From Lophium mytilinum (lineage: Eukaryota; Ascomycota; Dothideomycetes; Mytilinidiales; Mytilinidiaceae): 64,000 nt of DNA. The translations under genes and the position numbers were made by a program. The notes under the pieces were generated by a model. That model searched no databases and was not told the DNA's origin. It worked only from the letters and a program-made list of their open reading frames with translations. Within the stretch, counting starts at the first letter, position 1, and each line of letters starts with the position of its first letter. Shown here in pieces: positions 34,058 through 44,595 of this stretch. The stretch covers positions 605,793-669,792 of the forward strand of contig MU004194.1 of assembly GCA_010093605.1 (NCBI GenBank). The letters run 5' to 3'.

Positions 34058-36880
34058 TCAGCCACCCTGACCGTTTGGAGGTGTGCGACCATACGAGCTA
34101 GTTCCCCTCTCGAGATCTGAGCTCCAGGTGCTCCTGGTTCCGGAGAATAACGAGCTCATCAAGTTGGCGTTGGCCACGTTCTGATGGACGGCATGGCCGT
34201 TTCCATAGATTGCTTGATTGGTATTACCCCAAATAGCACCGTTCCCCAAGGTATTGCCTAGACCGTTGGAATGCACGGTGGGGTGGGGCTGAAGATTTGG
34301 AGTGATAGTAGGCCCACTCCATTCTTGGAATGCATTGGAGCTCCTGATGGAGTTCGCAGAGTTGCCACGTGAGTGTCCAAAATGATCAGCACTGGTGAAG
34401 GGTGAGTTTCGAGGGGGAAGTCCGCTCGTCATAGGTGACGCAGGCCCCGGAGAGCCGTACTTAGGATTCCAGATGCCACCGTCATTGTACTTTTGCGAAG
34501 GTAGCGAAGGTAAATTTGCGGGAGGCTGTATGACGGAAGAGCTGGACGACATCCGGTTCATTGCTGTGCCAAACATCGGAGTGTGGGGAGAGCACAGAGG
34601 CTTGCCATAATTTTGGACAGCGTTGACGAAGTCGCTTACAGTGAGCGGGCCGATACCGTAGGAGGTATCATCCACAAGGGCTGTATCTTCAAACGTCTGT
34701 TCTGGAGGGGTCGGAGGGATGTTTTCGTCTTCCTCCTGTAGAGGATCTAGAACATCGTCTTGACCGACTAGATCATCGACCATGCGATTCATAGCAACGT
34801 CTTTGGTGATGGTCGTAGAAGCTGATTCCGAGGGAGCAATACTATGTGCGACTTGGTCCTCCTGTAATGGAATTTCCGGAGTAAACAACGGCATGTCCAT
34901 GCTCTCCGCAGGAAGGAGGGGAGAACCATCTGGCCTATTGTTGGGACTGGCGAGAAGCTCAGACGGTAGACCGGCTTCTTGGTAGATAAATCTTTGACCG
35001 TCGAGAACCAAAGGTGCGGCATTTCCATCAATCAAGACGAGGCCAGCTAGTAGTAGATCGCGAACTCTCATCACCATTTCCTCGTTCGGGTGATGCCGCT
35101 CGATTTCTGGATCAGACCATCTAGGCTTCAAGCGGCCTTTGGTGTACCAGTTATCCTTGGTCTCGTCGCCGGCAAGAGGCTGGAAGGCAATAGTGTCGAC
35201 GTCCTCTTCCAGCAAGTATACTCTATCAAGCGGTGCAATCTCTTTGATAGGGAAAACCGACATAAGAAGGGTCAGGGTCTCGGCATAAGCCTTCCACAGC
35301 TCCTGGACTTCGACTTCGGTCAATGTGTCCGCTACGTTGGCGCTGAGTATACGCCAGAATTTGGTAAACCACATGCTGTACAACCGGAGACTGGGAAGTA
35401 CGCGACGCGCCACCACGGTGATCTTGTCGGAAAGCTGGGGAGTTCGGTCTCCGTTTGGTGCAGTGACGTCGTCTCGGTCCGTAAGTCGCTCAAGCTCAGG
35501 CTGAAGAATCTGGAGCAACGTGAAGAATGTCTTGACGTTTAATCGCAAGAAGTAGAAGTATGATCTGATAGTCGATTCCTCGCGATTTGGATCTGGATCG
35601 GTTAGTCATTTGCACGCATGTGTCGGCTCGACGAGAAACTAACCTTGAACCCGTAGCGATGCAAAGTATTCTGCCGCTAGGTTGATGAGGATGATTTTCT
35701 GTAAGATTCCATCCAAGGACCGCTCCTTCAGCTCAATGGTCAGTTGGCTGAGCACTTCGTTCTCAAGCTCGTCGTGCTCAGGGAAGTCTTCTCCCTTGTA
35801 GCATTTGCTGTGCAGTCGGACGAACCAAGAAATGAGTGCTTGACCATTGCCATTGCCATTGCCATCACGTGTCGCGCGATTGCTGATGAGCTCTCCTTTC
35901 TCCCAGGCCAACCGGATCTTCTTGAACTCGAGTTCAAGATTTGCCTTTGCCAGCGGGTAACCCTGCTTGGTGGAAAGTGCACGGTAGAGGTTGTACGTGG
36001 TCCGGAAGTGGTCACCATCTTCACGTGCTATGACGGCCTGCTGGTTGTGCGAAACGCCGGCATCCGGGTAGATCTCTGTTGCGAGCCCGTAATAGCCCTT
36101 TGCGGGGCCCCACTTGCGCTCTTTACCATCGGCGAGCGCTGCAGTTTCGCGGTATCGGGAGAGGTCTCCTAGCTGGATAAGAGTCTGGTGGCACGAAAGG
36201 AGGATCTCATGTTTGAGTTTGGGAGAGAGAGGTTGCTTCGAGCGTACGTTCGGCACTGCAGCATACGTCAGTTTCTGCCAGCAAAGCAGAGCTTGAAGGG
36301 TCCGTACCGTTGTTGCTATACATCCGTGCAACCTTGCGAAGCTCCGGAATACCGTCAAACCGGGCATCCAGGTTCAGGATGTACTGGCGATAGAAACGCT
36401 GACTAGATTTGATAAATTCCAGGAACGCCTTGGCGACCTTTCGGTTCTCCACAACGTGGTGCTTGCCATTGTTGCGCTTTAGCTATACCGGTATTAGGAT
36501 AAAATTGTATAATTAGGACGAGGTAGCGAACCTGGCCAAGTCTCTTGCGATATCGATTGGATATCTTGGTGTGGGCAGCCCAGAGGCGGGCCTCGATGCT
36601 ATGCGCTTCGGCATACTGGAAGTCGCTGAATATAATCCTCTCACTAGCAACGCGGAAACTGCAGTGTTTGTGAGCAACCATCCAGGTGTATTGTAGTAGC
36701 GGTGCATCCTACTCTTCAATGAGAACTGCTATCTCGGCATCGGGCGCATTGCTCTCGAGGCTCTGGGTAAGGAGCTGCTCAACCGTATTCGCAAGCCTAG
36801 CGGGCTTGTTAGTGATGGCTGGCTGGAAGAAACCAGGGGGTAATAGCTTACTGTGCAGCCTGCTCAATCTGAGTCGCCAT
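34058..36880 (-). CDS. EST1/SMG7-type telomerase-associated / nonsense-mediated decay protein
   Basis: Six exons (36880-36852, 36796-36713, 36658-36532, 36482-36308, 36255-35644, 35592-34058) give 853 residues. The N-terminal half is a helical 14-3-3/TPR-like Est1 region: DFRVASERIIFSDFQYAEAH, KAFLEFIKSSQRFYRQYILN, RKWGPAKGYYGLATEIYPD, then GVSHNQQAVIAREDGDHFRT. That GxxxNQLAxI-like block is the family hallmark. The Est1 DNA/RNA-binding helical region follows (FYFLRLNVKTFFTLLQILQPELE onwards). The C-terminal 350 residues are low complexity, and no PIN nuclease domain is present, which points to SMG7/Est1 rather than SMG6. Family members bind phosphorylated Upf1 in mRNA decay or telomerase RNA. 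Which role applies here is not decidable from sequence. Exon 1 codes for only ten residues. Confidence 0.92.
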
Positions 36881-37407
36881 GCCTGCGGGCAGAGGGAATG
36901 GCGATGTTCATAAGTGACCCCACGGTCGGCCGCCAGGTCAGACGTGCGAAGGATGGAGCGGGCGGGCGGCGTAGTTTCCGCAATCCATGGAGACAAGCTG
37001 GTCTCCCTTAAAGAGGACAAGCAGTGGAGGGCAGATAAAGAGAGCGCAGCAAACTGCGGCCAGAGACTGTCTGACCGCGAGGGAAGTGGAGAGGTGAGGT
37101 TGAAGTGGTGGACGGGCGGCGTGGGTGAAGATCAGAGCGAGACAGCAGCACTCCGGGCCACAGCGAACGGACCCATAATTGAATTCTTGGGTGAGCACTC
37201 CCCCTCGCCCAAGTCGACACGGTCCCCCCTCCAATTCACCACCAGCAATCCTGGCTAGACCTTCCGCCCGTGCCTGATTCAGCCCTGCCAGACACACAGC
37301 ACGCCCAACTTCGCTCTCGTGACGCAGCTTGACGCGAGGCGGAACTGGAACAGCTGCTCCAAGAACAGCTCCTCCAAGTAAACCTCACCACCACACTCAC
37401 ATTCACA
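36881..37407. promoter_or_regulatory. Short divergent promoter: EST1/SMG7-type and ZNF511-like genes
   Basis: Only 527 bases separate the two divergent start codons, so both genes must share or overlap their promoters and leaders. No TATA box is apparent. A C-rich, CA-repeat-like leader precedes the plus-strand start. Confidence 0.6.
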
Positions 37408-38603
37408 ATGGTCAAGCGCTCACGGCCAGACTCCCCCTCGTCCGAAGACGACGCGGAATCGCCGTTGTTAGATATCGAGCGCCTGTCCCGCACCGTGTCT
37501 CCCGCCTCGATCGACCCTACGAGCCGCGCAGCCAAGATCACCCATCTTGATGCCAGCAGCGCCTCGGACGAGCAGCACGTCGTGATGAAATGCCTCCTCC
37601 CGCCGCACCAGCCGTTGAACTTCACGTCCTTTGAAGACTACGAGGTCCATTATCAAAAGGCACATGTAAACCGCTGCTCAGAGTGCTACAAGAATTTTCC
37701 TTCCGATCACTATCTGGGCCTGCACATCGCAGAGAACCATGATCCATTGAACGAGATCAAGAGGTCTCGGGGGGAGAAGACGGTAAGAGATCGACTATTT
37801 CATGTCTCACCATATATCAAACATTATTTCTACATATCTCAAACATTATTTTTACATATAAAGATCTCGTACCAAAGGATCTCTATTTTTAGTCTCATTC
37901 AAACCATGCCACTTCTTCAGCGCCTTCTTCTTTCTTACCAATTCTACTACCCCAATTACTTTCGTCCATAACCCTACTACCTTCTTTCTCACCCGGGCTA
38001 GCTTTATCTTTTTCCGAAGTGCCTTCAAACCTACCTTTTCAGACCTTTATTTGCCCCTAACCCCTCCCTACCCCTCTTTATCCCACAGTCCCAATTAACC
38101 ACCCTATCTAACCCTCGCAGTACGCGTGCTTCGTCTCCGATTGTGACCGCCTCTGTAGCACACCCCACAAACGCCGCCTCCACCTCATCGACAAACATCA
38201 GTTTCCTAAGTACTACGACTTCTTTGTCATTAACGACGGGCTCGACAAGCGGAACTCCCTACTGCGGACTGGCCACCACCGTCGACGGAGCTCCACAGCT
38301 ACGACCACGGCGAGGGCGCGGGCGGCATCGAATGCGAATGTGAGCGCGGAAAAGAAGGAGAAGGATGTTGAGGAGCTAGAAGGGGACGAGGAGGAGCGCA
38401 GTAGCGATGAGGGTGAAGACGAGGAGGAGAAAGAGGTAGAGGAGGGTGTGCCGGAGAGGATTGCGAACGTGAAGGGCAAGGGCAAGGCCGATGCGGATGT
38501 GGACAATATCACGGCTTCCATGTCCGCCTTGAAGTTCGTGCCGAAAAGTGTCAGGTTCGGTAGAGGGCGAGGTAGAGGACGAGGCGGGTTCGCAGCTTCC
38601 TAG
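37408..38603 (+). CDS. ZNF511-like C2H2 zinc-finger protein
   Basis: Two exons, 37408-37782 and 38121-38603, give 285 residues. Residues 60-151 match the layout of the conserved ZNF511 family. A first finger-like unit (KCLLPPHQPL...YEVHYQKAH) is followed by finger two, Cys90-x2-Cys93-x12-His106-x4-His111, then finger three, Cys128-x4-Cys133-x12-His146-x4-His151, which spans the exon join. The first unit shows one clear Cys (62) with His81 and His86, so it is probably not a complete zinc site. The C-terminal part is acidic (Glu-rich) and ends in a GRGRGRGRGG tract typical of RNA-binding tails. The biochemical role of the family is unknown. The 338-nt intron is several times longer than usual here. 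Confidence 0.9.
37817..37860 (+). repeat. 22-bp tandem repeat inside the ZNF511-like intron
   Basis: Two head-to-tail 22-base units start tcaaacattattt and differ at two positions. They lie near the 5' end of an AT- and pyrimidine-rich intron. Confidence 0.7.
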
Positions 38604-38983
38604 ATGCATCCCATCACACTCAGGGAACTCGGATAGACCTGGCTGCTACAAACTTGGATTGGCAGTTCTCGACATGCGTTTTGGCGGCGGTATTACGACA
38701 TTACGAGACAAGTAGATGTCACGTGGTCACGAATCAATCATCCTGTTCATGGCTGCGACTTATAGAGTGAGCAGATGAGAAACATACTGCTGTATAACGG
38801 TCTAGCAGCGTGAGTGCCTCTTAATATTGGTTGCTGACTAGGAAATTCTGGTGTACAGGATATCCATAATTTATCGCAGCCTCCAATCCAAACCTTCAAT
38901 GCAAAGAGCAAATGACCAACCGAACGCTTACCACCAAACCCGCCCAATGTCTCTATAGAATCTAAGCAAAAGGATACCTATAA
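38604..38983. other. Intergenic between convergent genes
   Basis: About 380 bases between the ZNF511-like and OSGIN-like gene ends; nothing else seen. Confidence 0.6.
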
Positions 38984-40647
38984 CTACGGCATTCGCCAGC
39001 CCCCTCCCCACCAGCCTGATTCTGACCATACCTTGTTTTCTGCGGTCGCTATGTCCACCGAACGCTTGAGCTTCCTGCGGTCAAGGTGCAAGTCCTGATG
39101 CGCGTTGCAGTTCGCGCGAAGTGGGCTACCAGTCTTAAGGGTTGGCGAAGTCGCTCCTACAGGCGTCGTGGTGCCGGTTTTACTCGAACAAGATGTTGGC
39201 GACGAAGCAGTGTCCATGATCTGTGAAGCCGCGTAGACGCAGCCGCCCACCGCGTGCCGGACGAGTGAATCACCAGCGAGGCTGCCGATAATGAAGATCT
39301 TTGGCGCGACTTCGAGGTCGCTTTCTGCTTTGGTTCGAAGGGTGTGCGCGGATATGAGTCCTGCCGGATCGGCTTCAGAGTTTGGAGAACTGCTTTCGAG
39401 AACTTCGTCTTGTAAGGCTTGGTCAAGGTACTTTAAAGAGCCTCGCCGACCCACGACGTACTCGAGATGGCCGATGGGGGTTTCGAAAACCTCGCCACTT
39501 TCGAGCTTGATCTTGGCTACGTATTTCCCATTGTCGTTGGTGACGTCCATGATCGTTGCGTTTGGGAGACCTCGGTAACATGTAGCCCAGTCTCTGCTGT
39601 TGAAGAAGGGGTTCGACTTCCGACGCACCAGCGGGGACTTCGACGGTGCTCTCTTCCCACAAGTCAAAGCAGCCAGCTTCATCTGCCTATAAATGGTGGC
39701 ATACTCGGGGTAGGCGGTCGGGTGGCAGCCACGCAAAGGCGACGGACGCTGGTCTGGCATCCATTGAAATATATGAATGATCTGGCGATGTGGATGTGTC
39801 GAAAGTATTACATCTGCTGCAGAAAACCCCGATCCTATAATCAGCAGGGGTTCGCAAGCAGACTTCAGTCCAGCTAAGGGCGCCAGGAGCTTCGGAGGAG
39901 GGATGTTGACACCGAAGATGCCCGACGCCAGAACGAGATGCTTGCAAGAAATTCCGTGAGATGCAATGTGGAACCCATTAGAGGTCCGCGAGATTCCGCT
40001 GACGGTAGTTGAGGTTTGTATCGAGTCTGATATACCAACAGCTGCTGGATATGCCTTAAAATAGTCCGCCACCTCAGCACGCGAGGGCCGTATGAAGTCA
40101 GGCATAGCCACTTTCCGGGTCTCAGCGTAGTGGTCCGAGTACGAGTATTCGGGCAGCGACAGCATCTCTGCGTAGCTCAGCGTCCCAATATCCCAGCTCG
40201 CAGAGACTGGATTGTCTGCCCATTGTCCCCCAGCCTGCGCCGCATCGCCAATTGCGATATGTGAGGTTGTCTTTCTCGGATCGCTCCTCCACTCTATACA
40301 GGATGTTGGGTTGATCTCGGTGTCTGCATTCGGGCGAATGAGGGTATCTAGTAGGGTATTGATCGGTAACGCCTGCGTAGAGTAACGAAGAGACGACTGA
40401 AAATGGGCATAGAGATCCGGCGTCAGGTCCAGCAGGCTCGGGGACGCGGACAGCTTGGTGTCTAGGATGGCATCGTGATGGCCTCCTCTATAGTAAGGAA
40501 TATGACCATGTAGAATGTAAGAAAGAATGAGCGCGGATGGTCCATTACCTGGCAAACTCTGTTAGTCTGTGTTTATTGTTGCTTCTACGGTTCTCTTTCA
40601 AGCTCACCAACAATCACGGTATCGACGTAGGGCGGCAGTGTCGCCAT
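38984..40647 (-). CDS. OSGIN-like FAD-dependent oxidoreductase
   Basis: Two exons (40647-40608, 40548-38984) give 534 residues. Exon 1 and the start of exon 2 form an N-terminal FAD motif, VDTVIVGNGPSALILSYILHG, split by the intron inside a glycine codon. Further landmarks are LVLASGIFG and LLIIGSGFSAADVIL (second dinucleotide-binding motif) and IFIIGSLAGDSLVRHAVGGC near the C-terminus. Together these resemble the OSGIN/flavin-monooxygenase-related family, named after human oxidative stress-induced growth inhibitor; the fungal members are largely uncharacterised. A 20-codon upstream frame starting at 40676 overlaps the main ATG in another frame and ends at 40614, which could dampen translation. 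No signal peptide is seen. Confidence 0.88.
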
Positions 40648-40676
40648 GGAAGGCTGAAGATCGCAGGAGATTCCAT
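40614..40676 (-). promoter_or_regulatory. Overlapping upstream ORF at the OSGIN-like start
   Basis: ATG at 40676-40674 opens a 20-codon frame (begins MESPAIFSLPW) that runs past the main ATG at 40647 and stops with TGA at 40616-40614. Whether 40676 is inside the mRNA leader is not known from sequence. Confidence 0.4.
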
Positions 40677-41449
40677 TGAAGATATCTCTGAAGTGAAGTA
40701 GAGGTCATTTGTCAGTCGGCCCTTGAAGCCGTCGTCCTGCTAGTGAGGGGAAATTTGCCCAGGTGGAGTGGGGTGCGGCGCCAGGAGCGGCATGTCTTTC
40801 CATTGACACGGGATTGGACTGCAGGCTGCACTTGCGTTGCTAGAGTAATGGCATATCTCGGCTATGCAGTGTACATGCTTATATAGATAGAGCGGGTGGT
40901 TCAAAGATACAGCCTGGCAGTTGTTGTCACAAGGCTTATTCAGAACCTTGACGTTCGCGAGGGGCTTTGAAATGCTGTTGCAAAGGCTGACCCCTCCTCC
41001 CTACGTGCCTACCTAGGTATCACGTAAATCACCTCGTCATACAACAAAGACCCGTATCTAGCGTAATTGAAGGTCGAATTCATAGCGGTTGGTTTCGCAT
41101 GGGTGGTTCTTTATTCACGAATAGATTGCTGCATATGGCGTCGCTTAGTATTGATCTATTTCGATCTAGATCCATTTCCGACCTCGCATCCGAGTCGTCA
41201 CATGAGGCTCCATAAACACTGCGATAGGCCTGATAAAGCAGGCTCTCAGAACAGGTATCGAGCTGCGAACTACGCGCGTCATCATGTCAACGCGGAAGCT
41301 GGAGTCCACAGAGTCTCTTGTCTCTACGGAAATGAAGGTTTTGGTTGGAACTTTGATGTTGCAATTCCGTATGTATGTACAAGTGATGGCTCTCCTGTAT
41401 TCGGCGTCCGTATCGGTGGTGATTGCCCGCCTCTCATTCCTCGACAGAA
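40648..41449. other. Intergenic: OSGIN-like promoter and complex I subunit 3' side
   Basis: Contains a TACCTAGGTA palindrome at 41010-41019. The plus-strand frame 41067-41453 has no ATG start and no domain, and is not called. Confidence 0.5.
41010..41019. repeat. TACCTAGGTA palindrome, copy 3
   Basis: Same ten-base palindrome as at 27368 and 27811. Confidence 0.4.
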
Positions 41450-41985
41450 CTAAAACTCCTTGATCAGATCCCCTCTCCTCTTTCCGCGGAGGTCGTATTT
41501 GCCCTATGGAAACTCGTCAGATATATCCTACAGCCTGATATACTGCATGACTGGAAGCAAGCCAAATCATGAACTCGTGCGCGTGTCTCCGGAAGCTGAG
41601 CCAGAGGCCCGCCCGCTTCCCCAAAGTGCAAAGAAATCCCGTGATAGCTATGTGCCTTCTTCATCAACAGAGCTCTTGTGACTCACATCGGTTGTGTATG
41701 CGACGTAGCCGACGATGCTCGGGACGACCGCGACGTAGGCGAAGGTCAACCAGGCGGTCCGCGGTGTCCATCGGAAGTACTTGTGTCGGTTGACATACAT
41801 GTCTATACGGCGAAATGGTGAGTATGGAGTCTATGGGTCTGATCGAGGGCCGTTTTCATCTTACTGGCATATTTGACCAGCGAAGGGTCCATATGGAGGG
41901 CTGCGGAGGGGCTTGTCAGCGATCACACTCGAGCGATTGAAGGCCGCAAAGTGGATGGACACATACAATGGTTGTGGCCCGCCAT
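41450..41985 (-). CDS. Mitochondrial complex I accessory subunit, NDUFB4 (B15) type
   Basis: Four exons (41985-41967, 41900-41865, 41802-41687, 41503-41450) join in frame to 74 residues; no single reading frame shows the gene. It starts MAGHNHS, continues [19 protein letters not shown], then [11 protein letters not shown] and a single membrane helix ([18 protein letters not shown]), and ends [17 protein letters not shown]. This N-out, one-helix, basic-tail form and the conserved PSL.K...N...FR.TP core match the NDUFB4 family. In filamentous fungi it is a 70-odd residue accessory subunit in the membrane arm of NADH:ubiquinone oxidoreductase. Exons 1 and 2 are only 19 and 36 nt. All introns are GT-AG with donors gtatgt, gtaaga and gtgagt. 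The last intron is long (183 nt). Confidence 0.9.
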
Positions 41986-42657
41986 GATGAGTGAGTTAGC
42001 GATGCGCACTCGAGGGATTTGGATGTGTTGGTGAAGCTGGCGTGTTGAGGTTCGTTGTCGTCGAGGTCGCGCGGAGCCAGAAAGATTACCGATTTACTAG
42101 GTAGCGCCCTGTATTATATTGTGTTTTGAATGACCACCTCTGCTCGACGACATCCATGCATCGATCATCGCAAAGTCATCATGTTTAATTCGTTGAGGCA
42201 GCATGAGGCTGATCCTCGGAGCCTCGATTGCTTCAATTGCTGTAATCTATCTACATATGTATCATGTCCAACGACAAGTCACGATGTGGACCTCGGTGAA
42301 AGGCAATATGAAGCAGATGGGCTGATAGCTCCGCTTTTCAAAGTAAAGAATGTCCTGACTGGCGTGTTACTAGATCATTTTCGGTACGAACCTCCCCGGC
42401 ATGACGTCCGAACTGGTTCCATGTAGCGCCCACACGCCCACTGTGCGCCTGTACTCCCAGGATGCCGACGGACGATAGACCCAACCTGGCAAAAGGCGGG
42501 GCTTCCCTTTGCCGATTAGACGTCCTAACGGGCTTAATTGACACCGCCCCCCGGCCTTTCCACGCTTTTAAGGTCCAAGAAACCTATTCCTATCATCGAG
42601 AGCGCTGTACCTTCGCTATCTTCCAGTTCAACTTCACCATCACATCACGAGAACACA
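41986..42657. promoter_or_regulatory. Divergent promoter: complex I subunit and GST genes
   Basis: The 672 bases between divergent start codons hold no gene. The last 60 bases before the GST start are a C/T-rich leader. Confidence 0.5.
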
Positions 42658-43684
42658 ATGGCGACTGAGACCAATCAAGGTGCTAAGGTTACGCTATACT
42701 GGTACGAAATGCTGCGTCATTCCCAAAAATATACTTTGTCATCATTGTGTGATGCAAAGCCTTGCCGCAGTGCTCCATATATCCCACTGCATAATCAACA
42801 ACGCTATTGAATTCCGCTAAACCGGACCCAGGCTTGACAAGTCGCGGTCGCAGAGAATTGTATGGCTGCTGGAAGAACTCAAAGTCGACTATGAGTTGAA
42901 GGTTTTTAAGCGAGGTAAAGACATGCTCGCGCCTCAAGAGCTGAAAGATATTCACCCGTTGGGCAAATCTCCCGTGATCGGAGTCCAGGCTCCTGGTGGG
43001 GAGAAGCCTATTATTGTCGCTGAGTCGGCCGTGATTGTCGAATATTTGACTGAGTACTTCGGAAAATGGATGATCCCAAAAAGGTATCCCGAGGGGAAGG
43101 AGGGTGTAATTGGAGCCGAAACGGAAGAGTGGCAACGGTACCGATACTACATGCACTACGCGGAGGGCAGCTTCATGACCATGCTGCTCATGTCCCTATT
43201 GACTCAAAGTAAGTGGCCTCCCGATCTCAGGAATTGGTACATAGTCTCATTCGTCAGACATGCGAAATGCGCCAGTACCTTTCCTGTTGAAGCCAATCGG
43301 CATGATCAGTGGAGCTATAGCGAACAAGATCGATAGCAGCTTTGTGATGCCCCAAATCAAAGGGCATCTAGCCTTTTTGGAAGAACAGTTGACGACGGCT
43401 CCCAATGGTGGAGGCTTCTTCTGCGGCAACACGCTCACGGGGGCTGACATAATGATGGTAAAAACACGATCCAATCGCACAAATCGATCACTCACTCACC
43501 TTTTCAACAGATATTTGGACTAGAAGGCGCGATGCAGCGGGTGCCTTTTACTGAACAGTCACATCCAAACCTTTACAGATGGGTCATCCGAATGCAGGAA
43601 CGGGACGCCAACAAGAGAGCGGCCGAGAGAGTTTCTGCAGCGAGTGGCGAGCCATATGTTCCCATAAACAAGGCCAAATTCTGA
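42658..43684 (+). CDS. Glutathione S-transferase, Gtt1-like
   Basis: Four exons (42658-42701, 42832-43208, 43258-43457, 43511-43684) give 264 residues. The N-terminal thioredoxin-like domain has the glutathione-site region YWLDKSRSQRIVWLLEEL (Ser likely activating the thiol), LKDIHPLGKSPVI with the cis-Pro, and ILAES-like VAESAVIVEYL. The helical C-terminal domain includes RYRYYMHYAEGSFMTMLL and GGFFCGNTLTGADIMM. The pattern is close to yeast Gtt1 (HPLGRSP, LAES, YVEGSL, LSGADILM), a membrane-associated GST of stress and stationary phase. The first exon is 44 nt, ending within the codon for the Trp of YWLDKS. Substrates are not predictable. Confidence 0.93.
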
Positions 43685-44595
43685 GTAAGAGATGGGAGCG
43701 TGAAACTACGGTCTCTCCTTTTGCGGTTCTGTTTGGATGAGGGTTCGAGCGTACATACCGTACTCGCAGCACTATCAAAGCTCACACGTGTACATAGCAC
43801 GGGGGGCATTTTATGATCTTATACACGCACATGCAGCCAGATGACATATCCAAATCCTGGTCGGTGTCCTCAGTCAATGCGGACCGCTGGAAGGATGCCA
43901 ACAGATATCCGATGCAGATTGGCTCCAGGGACCGGCACACGTCAGATGTATCTTTTTGGAGATGGGACAGGGGCTGAGATGAGGACACAAGCCGCTGAGA
44001 GGGCGATGACGGCAGCTCACCGAAGCAAGTCGGCTTCAACATATTTGCAGCGTCAGGATCATCCCCCAACCTTCCAGATGTGCTCGCGCAATCGTAAGCA
44101 CCAGCCACACAAGCGGCCGAGGGCACGGTGTTTAGAGCGTCGCCGCGGCCGAGTCATCAGCCTCACTGCTTACTTACCCCAGAGTCTTCCAGAACACTAC
44201 TCTAACCGGTGTTTCGTACGAGCCGTGATAGGCCGACTCCGCTACTCGTGCGTCGGTGTGATCGAAGCCGATATGGATGATTACAGCAGCACGCCAAGAT
44301 GATGATTCCATCCACGGTGCTGCTTTGTTAGCCATATATACAACCTGCCGTCGCTGGCAAGATGCCCTTGCTGCTACCCCTTTCCATCTGTGCTATTGAA
44401 AAGTCCCACGTTCGGTTTTGCTTCCTTACTGATCCCGCCAATTCCCGTATCCGTCTGTACTAGCCTTCCGAGAATAGTACCGCGCGACTACTCGAACTCC
44501 ACCCGCAATTCCACTGTCATATCTCCCATCACCACTCGACAGCGAGAGTCGCAGCCAAGGTCAGGACAAACGTCCGCTTCTGCGCGACCAAGTCA
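43685..44595. other. Intergenic: GST 3' side and BTB gene upstream region
   Basis: A 153-codon frame at 43841-44302 has no family features and is not called. A TATA-like catatatac lies at about 44331-44339, some 260 bases before the next start. Confidence 0.5.

Noticed and set aside
41067-41453. 128-codon plus-strand frame overlapping the complex I subunit's last exon
   Set aside because: Starts at TTG, lacks a domain, and the minus strand there encodes the conserved C-terminus of the NDUFB4-type protein.
43841-44302. 153-codon frame between the GST and BTB genes
   Set aside because: Arg/Thr-rich translation with no family features; probably chance in a promoter region.
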